This document shows, in pieces, positions 25,621-34,321 of a DNA stretch of 34,405 nucleotides (position 1 is the first letter of the stretch; the number at the start of each line of letters is the position of its first letter). A program made the translations under genes and the position numbers. Origin of the DNA: an uncultured Candidatus Melainabacteria bacterium (GTDB lineage Bacteria; Cyanobacteriota; Vampirovibrionia; Gastranaerophilales; Gastranaerophilaceae); NCBI GenBank assembly GCA_934728585.1, contig CAKVDZ010000015.1, positions 1 through 34,405 on the forward strand, read 5' to 3'. The notes under the pieces are model-generated. The model was not told the DNA's origin. It ran no database searches and saw nothing but the letters and a program-made list of their open reading frames with translations.

Positions 25621-27522
25621 TTAAGCTTTGCGTTGTTTCATTTTACCTTTTTTAGATTGAAGTTGAGCATCAGATGGATCAATATTGTTACCACTTGTGA
25701 ACGAAATGTCATCTGATTTCATCAATTCACTATGAACATTCTTGATTTTTGATGTAGTTTTGTACAAATTACTTGTTTTATCTGAACGTCTAAATGAGCC
25801 TTTAACTTCGCCATCAGAGCCTTTTGAGAATACGCTTACATCTGAATCAGAGCCACGTCTTCTTGTTGCATCAAAACTTGCAACGGTAGATAATGCGTCC
25901 ATTGTAATATCGAAGCCATCAACGTTTCCACTAGAAATGTCTTTACCCATTGATACAGCACCTGAAACTCCGTTCAAGACATCACTTGTATTTGCCATGA
26001 TTTTTCCGTTACCAACACCTGTTGCGTAAGAAAGTGCAGAAAATCCGTCTGAAGCAGCTCCAGCAAAATCACCATTAACAGCCTTTTTAACCGCATTTGT
26101 GCCATCTTTAAACGCATTACCTAAATTAGTTGTATTATTCAATACTGTTTTATGTTGATTTGCAAAATTCATAACGCTTTCTAATTTTGTATTATTTAAA
26201 GCTTTTAAAGAACCCATGCTACCCATTGTTGTTGCACCATTTGCAACTGTTTTAGCTACAGCTGTTAAAACTCCAGTAACATCGCCTTTAGCAACATTAA
26301 CAGCGATATCTAACGCACTTGTTGCAGTTTTAACACCTTTAGCAGCAGTAGCCATTGTGTTACCTGTTGTTTTCAATGTAGTACCAACACCAGTTATTGT
26401 GCTACCAGTTGTTGCAACAGTTGCACCAGTACCAGCAGTTGTAGCGCCACCAGCACCAGTTGTTACACCTGCAGCTTCAACAGGAACACCTGCGCCGAAT
26501 ACAGGAATTAAAGGAATACCAATAGCTGATAAAGTAACACCAATACCGCTTAAGATACCACCTGTTACTCCAACACCAGTACCAGCAGTTGTTGTAGCAA
26601 TACCAGCAGCTTGAACACCTAAACCAACAGCGTTAAGAGTTGTACCTGTTAAGTCTACAACGTTGGCAATTGCTGTAATTTGTTTTGAAACTCCTGATAT
26701 TTCGTTTAACGATGAATCTTGTTCTTTTGCTGTTTGTTCTTGACTTTGAGCTTCTGCTTGTAAGCTTGCTGCAATTGCGTCAGCTTCATCTGCTTGAGCT
26801 TCAGCTCTTGAAGCTTCTGCTTGAGCGTCTGAAGATAAAGCTTGCATTTTAGCGTCATTTGATTGAACAACTTGCATTTTTTCTTGGATTTTTGCAGAAT
26901 TGTCATTGCCATTAGAAGTACCGTTTTCTTCCATTTCTTGAATTTCAGCACCAGTTTTTAAAGTCAAAGCACTATGAACACCTGAACCTGTTCCATCGTC
27001 ATTTTGTAAAGAACTTATTTCGTCCATCGCAGCTTGACTACTAGCAGTTAACTCTTGCATTTGAGCATTTGTTGCATCTAATTTTGCGCCAGATTCTTGA
27101 CCTTTTGTAGTTGCTGTATTTGTTTTACTTGTTAATTGAGAATCACTTTCTGTAAGTTTTTGAGCAGAAGCTTTAGATTGAGAAGAAATATTAGAAGTGT
27201 TTCCACTCATAGAGCCTAAATCATTGTTAGACATTTCTGATTCTTTGCTTTTTGCGTCTGTTTCTTTGCTTTTTGCATCGCTTTGCTTGTTTTCTGCTTC
27301 GCCAACTTTTGATCTTGTTTTATCTAATTCACTGTTAGTATCGCTAATTTTACTTTTAGCTTTCTTACCAGCTTTTTCTGCTTTATCTAATTCACCTAGA
27401 ATTTGATCTTGATCTGTAAAAATTGAGATACAAAATCCAGAAACACCGCTAGTAATTTTTTCTCTAGCCGCACTTAAATCTATGTCGTTAATATTGCTAA
27501 TTTTTGGAATATTTGTACCCAT
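25621..27522 (-). CDS. Long Ala/Ser/Thr/Gly-rich protein with coiled coil and hydrophobic centre
   Basis: 633 residues from ATG at 27522, chosen because GAGGG lies eight bases upstream; an ATG seven codons earlier (27543) has no such site. Residues about 35-270 are heptad-like and rich in Lys, Ser, Ala, Gln and Glu (DAKSKETDAKSKESE), a likely coiled coil. Residues about 275-400 are a long Gly/Ala/Thr/Val-rich hydrophobic stretch (GVGVTGGILSGIGVTLSAIG) able to insert in membranes. The remainder is mixed, with a basic C-terminus. There is no signal peptide. The layout (coiled coil plus hydrophobic centre, unprocessed N-terminus) recalls translocator or pore-forming proteins, but I cannot assign a family. 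Monocistronic. Confidence 0.75.
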   Translation of the reverse strand: MGTNIPKISNINDIDLSAAREKITSGVSGFCISIFTDQDQILGELDKAEKAGKKAKSKISDTNSELDKTRSKVGEAENKQSDAKSKETDAKSKESEMSNNDLGSMSGNTSNISSQSKASAQKLTESDSQLTSKTNTATTKGQESGAKLDATNAQMQELTASSQAAMDEISSLQNDDGTGSGVHSALTLKTGAEIQEMEENGTSNGNDNSAKIQEKMQVVQSNDAKMQALSSDAQAEASRAEAQADEADAIAASLQAEAQSQEQTAKEQDSSLNEISGVSKQITAIANVVDLTGTTLNAVGLGVQAAGIATTTAGTGVGVTGGILSGIGVTLSAIGIPLIPVFGAGVPVEAAGVTTGAGGATTAGTGATVATTGSTITGVGTTLKTTGNTMATAAKGVKTATSALDIAVNVAKGDVTGVLTAVAKTVANGATTMGSMGSLKALNNTKLESVMNFANQHKTVLNNTTNLGNAFKDGTNAVKKAVNGDFAGAASDGFSALSYATGVGNGKIMANTSDVLNGVSGAVSMGKDISSGNVDGFDITMDALSTVASFDATRRRGSDSDVSVFSKGSDGEVKGSFRRSDKTSNLYKTTSKIKNVHSELMKSDDISFTSGNNIDPSDAQLQSKKGKMKQRKA

Positions 27523-27682
27523 GTCATTTTCCCTCAGACTCAATCATTTACATGTTATATAACGGAACATGACGCATAAAAGTTTAGTTTTTTGCATTTT
27601 TTTATTAACATTTTGTTACAAACTTCAAAGAAGCACTTCTTAAGCTATTATAAACATGTTACAATCGAAATAAAAAGGTTAT

Positions 27683-29275
27683 ATGGCGATTATTATACTT
27701 TTCTGTGCAGTTGTAATTTTTTCCTGCATTATCACCAATAAATTCTCAAGTAAACTTGGTTTACCTGTTTTAGTTTTCTTCATGTTTTTGGGAATGTTAT
27801 TTGGTTGCGACGGAATTTTAAAAATTTCGTTCAGCGATTATGATTTAACCTCAAAATTATGTTCTATTGGACTAATTTTTATAATTTTTTACGGCGGATT
27901 TTGTACTAAAAAGCCAAGTTCTAAGAAAATCACAGTTCAAGCAACCCTTTTATCTTCGCTTGGCACAATTTTAACTGCAGGATTTAGTGCATTATTCTGC
28001 TATTACGGACTAAAAATGCCAATTGGTGAAAGTTTTTTGATTGGTGCTATTATAAGTTCAACAGACGCCGCATCAGTGTTTTCAATATTACGTTCAAAAA
28101 GGTTAAATTTAAAATATGGAACAGCTCCAATTCTAGAAATGGAAAGCGGAAGCAACGACCCATTTGCTTACATGTTAACAATGCTTGGAATTGTATTAAT
28201 AAAAGGTGGTAGTGCCTTAAGCCTTGCACCAATGTTATTTAAACAATTAACTTTTGGTATATTTTTTGGAATAATTATTGCACTTGGGGCAATTTGGATT
28301 TTTAGAAAAACTAGAATTTTAACAGAGGGAACTGATACTATTTTTATGGTTGCAATTGCGCTTTTTGCGTTTTCAATTCCTGAATTAATAGGTGGAAACG
28401 GATATTTGAGCGTATATTTGGCTGGGATAATTCTGGGTAATAGTAATATTAAGAATAAAATTAATTTAATATACTTTTTTGACGGAATAACAGGACTTTG
28501 CCAGGTTACAATATTCTTTTTAATAGGTTTTTTGTCTTTTCCACACAAAATTCCAGAAATTATTATTCCATCTATTTTAATAACCTTGTTTTTATCAATA
28601 GTTGCAAGACCTTTAGCTTTAGGTTTAATTATGTTTCCATTTAAGGCAAAGTTTAACCAGATATATTTTATGTCATGGGCTGGATTAAGAGGTGCCGCCT
28701 CAATTGTATTTGCGCTGTTGGTTGTAGCACAAGTAGATTCGCTAAAATATGATTTGTTCCACATTGTTTTTGTGGTTTCGTTCCTGTCTGTTGCAATTCA
28801 AGGCTCTTTGCTACCACTAATTGCTAAAAAGCATGACATGATTGATAAATTTGCAGATGTTAGAAAGACTTTTAACGATTATCAGCAAGAATCAGCAATT
28901 GCACTGAACAAATTTACAATAAGCGAAAACCACTTGTGGTGCAACACAATGGTAAAAGATATTAATTTAGAGAAAGGTGCTTTAATACTATTTATAAAAA
29001 GAAATAACGAAAAAATTATTCCAAAAGGAGAAACAACCCTCCTTTGCAACGACGAGATTGTAGTTGGAACAACAGTGACAGACGTAAAAAACGAGGTTAA
29101 ACTCTACGAAACGAATATTGATGAAAATCACGAATGGCTAAATAAAAAAATAAAAGAAATAAATTATCCAGAAAACTTTTTAATTACTCTAATAAAGCGT
29201 AAGAATGAGTCATTCGTACCAAATGGAAATACAGAAATAAAACTTAGAGATACCATCATTTTTTATAAAGGATAA
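27683..29275 (+). CDS. CPA1-family cation/proton antiporter with C-terminal RCK_C domains (NhaP2/CvrA-like)
   Basis: 530 residues. Residues 1-395 contain about a dozen membrane helices. The conserved ion-binding segments are SSTDAASVFSIL (about 125-136) and ESGSNDPFAYML (about 153-164, the Asn-Asp pair of electroneutral CPA1 exchangers). Two TrkA-C (RCK_C) modules follow (about 410-470 and 475-530), which bind ligands such as nucleotides and gate the transporter. It should exchange K+ or Na+ for H+ across the cytoplasmic membrane. AAAAGG precedes the ATG. Cation choice cannot be read from the sequence. Confidence 0.92.
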   Translation: MAIIILFCAVVIFSCIITNKFSSKLGLPVLVFFMFLGMLFGCDGILKISFSDYDLTSKLCSIGLIFIIFYGGFCTKKPSSKKITVQATLLSSLGTILTAGFSALFCYYGLKMPIGESFLIGAIISSTDAASVFSILRSKRLNLKYGTAPILEMESGSNDPFAYMLTMLGIVLIKGGSALSLAPMLFKQLTFGIFFGIIIALGAIWIFRKTRILTEGTDTIFMVAIALFAFSIPELIGGNGYLSVYLAGIILGNSNIKNKINLIYFFDGITGLCQVTIFFLIGFLSFPHKIPEIIIPSILITLFLSIVARPLALGLIMFPFKAKFNQIYFMSWAGLRGAASIVFALLVVAQVDSLKYDLFHIVFVVSFLSVAIQGSLLPLIAKKHDMIDKFADVRKTFNDYQQESAIALNKFTISENHLWCNTMVKDINLEKGALILFIKRNNEKIIPKGETTLLCNDEIVVGTTVTDVKNEVKLYETNIDENHEWLNKKIKEINYPENFLITLIKRKNESFVPNGNTEIKLRDTIIFYKG

Positions 29276-29340
29276 AATACCCCCTAGATTTTCTAAAAAA
29301 AATGTTGTAAACTAAAAAAGTATTAACACGAGAGGTATCA

Positions 29341-29655
29341 ATGGAAGATAAAAAGAGCTTTAAAAGATGGTATGACTATGACCCAACAGTTAGCGAAGCT
29401 GTAAAGTTGATGGAAAATGCACCCGAAGACAAACAACTTAAGTGTGCAAAGTTTATTATTGAAAAAGCTCAAAGCTATGGCGTTAAGATTACAGATAACG
29501 AACTTAGTGAAGTATTTAGCCTATTTAGACGTTGGTACGACAAGAATAAACAAGTGCATGATGCATTTGAATATTTCAAACTAGCGCCTTATGATGTACA
29601 AACAGGCATTGCGCTTAATGTTATAGAAATTTTGGAAGACACAAAAAATAACTAA
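29341..29655 (+). CDS. Small protein with a tandem RWYD repeat
   Basis: 104 residues, all helical, no signal peptide. It is an internal duplication: residues 7-41 and 62-96 align without gaps at an offset of 55. Shared positions include F, RWYD (9-12 and 64-67), V17/V72, A20/A75, AP (27-28 and 82-83), D30/D85, Q32/Q87, A36/A91 and IE (40-41 and 95-96). AGAGG precedes the ATG. It lies 66 bp after the antiporter stop and may be co-transcribed. Family not recognised. Confidence 0.75.
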   Translation: MEDKKSFKRWYDYDPTVSEAVKLMENAPEDKQLKCAKFIIEKAQSYGVKITDNELSEVFSLFRRWYDKNKQVHDAFEYFKLAPYDVQTGIALNVIEILEDTKNN

Positions 29656-29703
29656 ACATTTTTTTAAGCACAATGCCCATTTAATTATAACTGGCTATTT
29701 ATA

Positions 29704-32121
29704 TTATAGAGTTACGTCTGGTAAAGCAACTAAGTCAGTTTTAACTTTTTGAATCCAAGCTTTTGCGTTTGGATCAGCTTTTGTCCAGTTAACAGAGCAT
29801 AAACCTCTTTGAACCCAAACTAACTGTTTGAAAAATTCATTTTGAGCATTTGCTGCTGCTGTTTTTGATCTAAAGTAAGTGTCTTTAGCATCTAGGACTT
29901 GAGCAATACCAACTTTGTTGTGTAAGTAATCAGCTTTAACTCTTTCATAGTTTTCTTTTGCTGCAAACATAGCTTTGTAATCCTTTTCAATACTGAAGTA
30001 GCAAGATAAAGCTTTGTTTACAACTTGTCTGATGTGTTCTTCAAGAGTTGTTTTAACTGATGCTTCTTGAGTTTCTAATTGTTTCAATTCAGCGTTAATA
30101 CGTTGGATTTCTGCAATTTTTTGACCACCCTCGATTGGAGTCCATTTAGCAAAGATACCTAATCTATGGTAAGAAGATTCAGAGTGCATAGCATTCAATG
30201 GTAAACTTGTTAATGTATAACCAATTGGAGTACCACCTGGGTATGCCCCCATCATGGTTTTACCTGGGATAGGACCAGCTGTATCAGCACCGTATTGTCT
30301 GCCAATTAGATTTTGATATTGATAAGAGATTTTTGCATCTGGAAGAATGAATTTTTGAATGTACATAGAGCGTTCATTCTTTTTCATAGCCATAGCAGTT
30401 CTCAATTTAACCAATTCAGGAGCTACGTTGAAAGACTCATCAACTAGCATTTGAGTGAATTTTTCTAATGCACTTGGAGTTCTTACATAATCAAGAATAT
30501 TTAATTCTGATGTGTAGAAAGCAGGATCATTAGCTTTCAAATCCATTAATTCGAAGTTTTGGTTTTGTTTTTCGTTCAAGAATTTGCTAATTGCAACTTT
30601 AACGTTTTTGTAATCAGCAGTCATATCAAGTAATTTTTGTTCAGAAAGACTTAATTGGCTTGCCCAACGCATAACTTCTTCTTTACCACAGTAGCCCATT
30701 TTTTCACGAACTCTTGCGATTGCCAAGTTTTCACGAGCTTCCTTAACTTGTTCTTGTTGAATACCAATTTGGTTTCTTAAAATCAAAGTATCGATGTATA
30801 AATTAGCAATATTGATACCCATATTTTGTTCTGTGATTTTATATTCAGCTTTTTCAAATTTAATCTTTTTGTTTTTGATTAAAATGTTTGTTACTAATGC
30901 TGGTGAATAAATCATTTGGTCAACATCTAGGCTGAACACACCTGTTTTTTCAGGGATTAATAATGCTGCAGATTCAGCATAACTATCATTGTATTGTTGA
31001 TAACCTAAAGTAGCTGATACTGTAGGTAAATATTTCAATCTAGCAACCCAAGCAGCTTTTCTAGCAGCTTTTACTAGGTAAGATTTTTGTTCAATGTCTA
31101 AGTTTTGTTCGTCTAATTTATTAAAAATTGCTGCCAAACTATAAACAGGAACTGGTTTATGTGAAATAACTTTTGCATTGTTTAACAATCTTAAAGGTGG
31201 TTCATAACCAACTTTTTCACAAGTATCAGCGTTTACGTAAAGAATTTCATCTTCGTAGAACATAACTTTTTCTTGTGGAACTTTATGACCGTCTAAAACA
31301 CTTTTAATATTGAATGATGTTGCATCTGTAATTTTTCTATCCAAGTCCAAAGCACCTGAACCAATCATACAGCCAACGTTAACATCACTTTCACCTAGAA
31401 CTGAGAAAGTTTTGATTTTTCTGTCGTTCATCTTGTTGAACATATCACCAACTTGTTCCATAGTTAATGTAAATTGAGGTAAAATTAATGCTGCATCTAC
31501 GTTAGCAGGAATTTTTGCCATCGCATTATCAACATTATTACCAACAGGAATTACAACCAAGTCGATTGTTTTGTCTTTCAATTTTGATTTAATGAAACTA
31601 TTCCAATCTTTTCTTGTTTTATAGTAATTTTCGTTCATCATAATTGCAACTCTGTTGAAATTAGTCAAACGATGGAATAGTTCTAATTTTTGGGTAAATT
31701 GCGCAACTGGTGAGAACATGCCTGTACCAAAATCTCTTAAGCCGTATTGGTCGACAGTTACAACCATTTTTCTTTTATTTTTTAAGCCATTATAGTACTT
31801 TGACGATAAATAACCTAAAGCAACGACTGTTGTTGCATTAGATGCCAAAGCTCTATCGCATTGTGCCTTAACACCTTTTTCTGTCCAGTCACCAATAAAA
31901 ACTAAATTTGCTGGAAATTGAACTGTTGTTCCTTTATCCATTCCGTTTTTGATTGATGTTTTGAATTTTTCTAAGAAATAGTTGTTTGCAGGTGATTTTC
32001 CGTCAAATACAAACGCTATTCTTACAACTTGTGAAGCTTCTGCTGATTGAGCAAGAAAAGCTACACTAAACATTTGAAATAAGAATAATGCACATAGCAT
32101 TGTTGTCAATATCTTTTTCAT
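29704..32121 (-). CDS. Periplasmic-binding-protein-like domain fused to a TolC-family outer membrane efflux protein
   Basis: 805 residues. Signal peptide 1-29 (QSAEA-S). Residues about 30-320 resemble the ABC_sub_bind periplasmic-binding fold: alternating strands such as VVRIAFVFDG, LVFIGDW, TVVALGYLSS and GCMIGSGALDLDRKI. Residues about 340-790 are an outer membrane efflux protein: long helices in two repeats (ARKAAWVARLKYLPTVSATLGYQQ and DAKISYQYQ at the strand entries; VREKMGYCGKEEV and NKVGIAQVLDA at the helix-turn sites). TolC itself is about 470 residues, so the N-terminal domain is a true addition. It should form the outer-membrane channel of an exporter, with a ligand-binding part in the periplasm. 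No inner-membrane partner is nearby. GAGGA precedes the ATG. Confidence 0.83.
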   Translation of the reverse strand: MKKILTTMLCALFLFQMFSVAFLAQSAEASQVVRIAFVFDGKSPANNYFLEKFKTSIKNGMDKGTTVQFPANLVFIGDWTEKGVKAQCDRALASNATTVVALGYLSSKYYNGLKNKRKMVVTVDQYGLRDFGTGMFSPVAQFTQKLELFHRLTNFNRVAIMMNENYYKTRKDWNSFIKSKLKDKTIDLVVIPVGNNVDNAMAKIPANVDAALILPQFTLTMEQVGDMFNKMNDRKIKTFSVLGESDVNVGCMIGSGALDLDRKITDATSFNIKSVLDGHKVPQEKVMFYEDEILYVNADTCEKVGYEPPLRLLNNAKVISHKPVPVYSLAAIFNKLDEQNLDIEQKSYLVKAARKAAWVARLKYLPTVSATLGYQQYNDSYAESAALLIPEKTGVFSLDVDQMIYSPALVTNILIKNKKIKFEKAEYKITEQNMGINIANLYIDTLILRNQIGIQQEQVKEARENLAIARVREKMGYCGKEEVMRWASQLSLSEQKLLDMTADYKNVKVAISKFLNEKQNQNFELMDLKANDPAFYTSELNILDYVRTPSALEKFTQMLVDESFNVAPELVKLRTAMAMKKNERSMYIQKFILPDAKISYQYQNLIGRQYGADTAGPIPGKTMMGAYPGGTPIGYTLTSLPLNAMHSESSYHRLGIFAKWTPIEGGQKIAEIQRINAELKQLETQEASVKTTLEEHIRQVVNKALSCYFSIEKDYKAMFAAKENYERVKADYLHNKVGIAQVLDAKDTYFRSKTAAANAQNEFFKQLVWVQRGLCSVNWTKADPNAKAWIQKVKTDLVALPDVTL

Positions 32122-32157
32122 TTTTCCTCACTTACCTTGTTTTAAAAATATTGTTAT

Positions 32158-32204
32158 CTAGTATTGAATACTAGTATAATATTTTAAGCACGATTTTATT
32201 GCAA
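32158..32204 (-). promoter_or_regulatory. Promoter and palindromic operator of the TolC-fusion gene
   Basis: On the minus strand: -35 TTGCAA (plus 32199-32204), 17-base spacer, -10 TATTAT (plus 32176-32181). Just downstream, covering the expected transcription start, is a perfect 17-bp palindrome CTAGTATT-g-AATACTAG (32158-32174). This is the usual place for a TetR- or MarR-type repressor of an efflux gene; the repressor is not in this window. Confidence 0.65.
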
Positions 32205-32326
32205 GTTTTATCTACTTTTTTGTAACGATTTCATAACAAATGTAAAAAATAAAGTGTAAAAATAACAAAAAACATGCTTTACAAGTATTAAATAAACATA
32301 GTATTAGTTTGGAAAAAGGAATGACC

Positions 32327-34111
32327 ATGATTAAAATGAATCCTGTAGGAATAGTAAATTCCGCAAAAACAATGATGAAGAATGCCGTACCTAGTTTCAA
32401 AGGTAACGAAAACGCTGTTAACAACAAGGGCTTAACTGCAGATACAGTTCAGCTTTCAGCGAATAAAGAAACAACTCAAACACCTGAAACAAAGATGTTG
32501 AGCGCTGTTAACAAAATTTTGAACGAAGACTTAAAACTTGAAAAAGGTCAATCAGTTGTTGTTAAAGCTGATAAAACTCACGTACCTTTCTTGAAAGTTT
32601 TTGCAGAAGAAGCTTATAAAAAAGGAGCAAAAGATGTTCACGTTGAAATTGAACAACCTGAAATCGACGCACTTAGAAAACAATATTGCAAAGAACCAGA
32701 TTTTGCATACAAACAAAAACGCGCTGAATACTATGAAAAACAAGGCGCAAAAACAGTTACATTTGACGCAAACAATGACCCATATAAATTATCAGGTCTA
32801 ACTGATAAAGAAACTGCAGATGTTAAGAAAACCGTTCAAGTGGAAATTCCAGAACACATCGAAAAAAAATTATCAGATGCATTCAATGAAAAAGAAATTT
32901 TCCACACATTATTGAATGTTCAAAAGGGTCAACCAATCTCAATTTCAGCAGAACGTGAACACGAAAAAAACGTATTAAAATTCGTTGAATACGCATACAA
33001 AAATGGTTCTGGTCCAATTGATGTAAACTTCACTGAACCAGGGGACCCTGTTGGCAAAGCAAAATTAAAATATGCATCAGAAGACGCATTAAAAGATGTT
33101 CCATCTTATGTTGCTGATACATGGCGCGAAAGAGTTGACAGAAAAACAGCTAGATTATTCCTAGAGGGTAAAGATCCAGAGGGTATGGCTGATGTTGACC
33201 CAAAACGTATAGTTATGCAAACAAAAGCAATCAACGAAGTAGTAAAACCTATCAGAAAATCAGGTCCTGAAAGCCAATGGAATATTATTTATGCTCCTAC
33301 AACTATGTCAGTTAAAAAGACTTATGCAGATATTCCAGACACAATGAAAGCTTTGGAAAAAGCTGCCGATGACGCGAAAAACATCAACCGCGTTGGAGGA
33401 TTAGATACACACGCAACAAAACTTATGTCTGTTGCAGATAAAATGAATGATTTCCACTTCAAAGAAATCCATTTCTACAGTATTGACCCAGAAACTAAAC
33501 AACCTGACGGCAAAACTGATTTACATATCGGAATGCACGACAAATCTAGATTTAGAGCCGCAGCAAAAGACACTGACGACGGCGTAAGATATATGGCTAA
33601 CACTCCAACAGAAGAAGTTTTCTCATCTCCTGATAGAACTAAAACAAACGGTTGGGTTTCAACAACGTTACCTCTATGTTTGAACGGCAACCTAGTTGAG
33701 GGTATCCGAATGAGATTTGAAAATGGTCGCGCAGTTGAAGTTTATGCAGATAAAAACCAAGAACTTTGGAGAGAACATATAAAATCGGCTCAAGATGGCG
33801 ACATGCTGGGCGAAGTTGCACTTGTTGCAAATTCACCAATCTTCCACACATGTAGAGTTTTCAATAACACCTTGTTAGATGAAAACGCAGCTTGCCACAT
33901 CGCAGTAGGTGCTGGCTTTGATGACTGTCTTGACGGTGCAGATAAAATTAAAGACTACAAAGAACGTCAAGAATACATGAAACAAAACAACATCAATGAT
34001 TCAAATATCCACACTGATTTTATGATTGGTGGTCCAAACGTTATCGTTGAAGGCGTAAAAGCTGACGGAACAAAAGTTACTCTTATCAAAGATAACCAAT
34101 TCCAAATATAG
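32327..34111 (+). CDS. M29-family aminopeptidase with long N-terminal extension
   Basis: 594 residues from ATG at 32327, chosen because AAAAAGGA ends six bases upstream; a TTG at 32309 and an ATG at 32321 are less well placed. The C-terminal part holds the M29 (AmpS/aminopeptidase T) metal ligands: TPTEEVFSSPD (427-436, Glu429/430), GEVALV (Glu496), ENAACHIAVG (His524) and HTDFMIGG (His562, Asp564). It removes N-terminal amino acids using two metal ions. The usual length is about 410. The extra 180 residues hold SFKGN (23-27), ADTVQLS (38-44) and a region (65-170) that looks like a degenerate second copy of the M29 N-terminal domain (190-260). A possible promoter is TTTACA-18-TATTAG (32278-32307). 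Confidence 0.87.
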   Translation: MIKMNPVGIVNSAKTMMKNAVPSFKGNENAVNNKGLTADTVQLSANKETTQTPETKMLSAVNKILNEDLKLEKGQSVVVKADKTHVPFLKVFAEEAYKKGAKDVHVEIEQPEIDALRKQYCKEPDFAYKQKRAEYYEKQGAKTVTFDANNDPYKLSGLTDKETADVKKTVQVEIPEHIEKKLSDAFNEKEIFHTLLNVQKGQPISISAEREHEKNVLKFVEYAYKNGSGPIDVNFTEPGDPVGKAKLKYASEDALKDVPSYVADTWRERVDRKTARLFLEGKDPEGMADVDPKRIVMQTKAINEVVKPIRKSGPESQWNIIYAPTTMSVKKTYADIPDTMKALEKAADDAKNINRVGGLDTHATKLMSVADKMNDFHFKEIHFYSIDPETKQPDGKTDLHIGMHDKSRFRAAAKDTDDGVRYMANTPTEEVFSSPDRTKTNGWVSTTLPLCLNGNLVEGIRMRFENGRAVEVYADKNQELWREHIKSAQDGDMLGEVALVANSPIFHTCRVFNNTLLDENAACHIAVGAGFDDCLDGADKIKDYKERQEYMKQNNINDSNIHTDFMIGGPNVIVEGVKADGTKVTLIKDNQFQI

Positions 34112-34131
34112 TTTGTTAATTACATATAAAA

Positions 34132-34169
34132 AAATAGGCGCGGACTTAAACTTAAGTCCGCGCCTATTT
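34132..34169 (+). terminator. Terminator of the M29 gene, GGCGC stem
   Basis: Very long perfect stem (34132-34149 with 34152-34169) containing TAGGCGCGGACTTAA and its complement, an A-run before it and a short T-run. The stretch 34171-34321 shows nothing recognisable. Confidence 0.88.
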
Positions 34170-34321
34170 GATTAATTATTATAAAATAAAGTACTGTTAT
34201 TTAAACGCATTTTAGACATTAATGTTTTAAGACTCAATTTACTATCAAACGTATCCCATAAATCTATCTATAATCCTCACTCATTACATTCAAGAGAGTA
34301 CTCCGTATGTCACTTATCCTC

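Noticed and set aside
26216..26614. 132-codon plus-strand ORF rich in Ala, Val, Pro and Thr
   Set aside because: Antisense shadow of the Gly/Ala/Thr-rich codons of the long minus-strand protein.
28168..28764. 198-codon minus ORF
   Set aside because: Antisense of the antiporter membrane region, which has clear family motifs in the plus frame.
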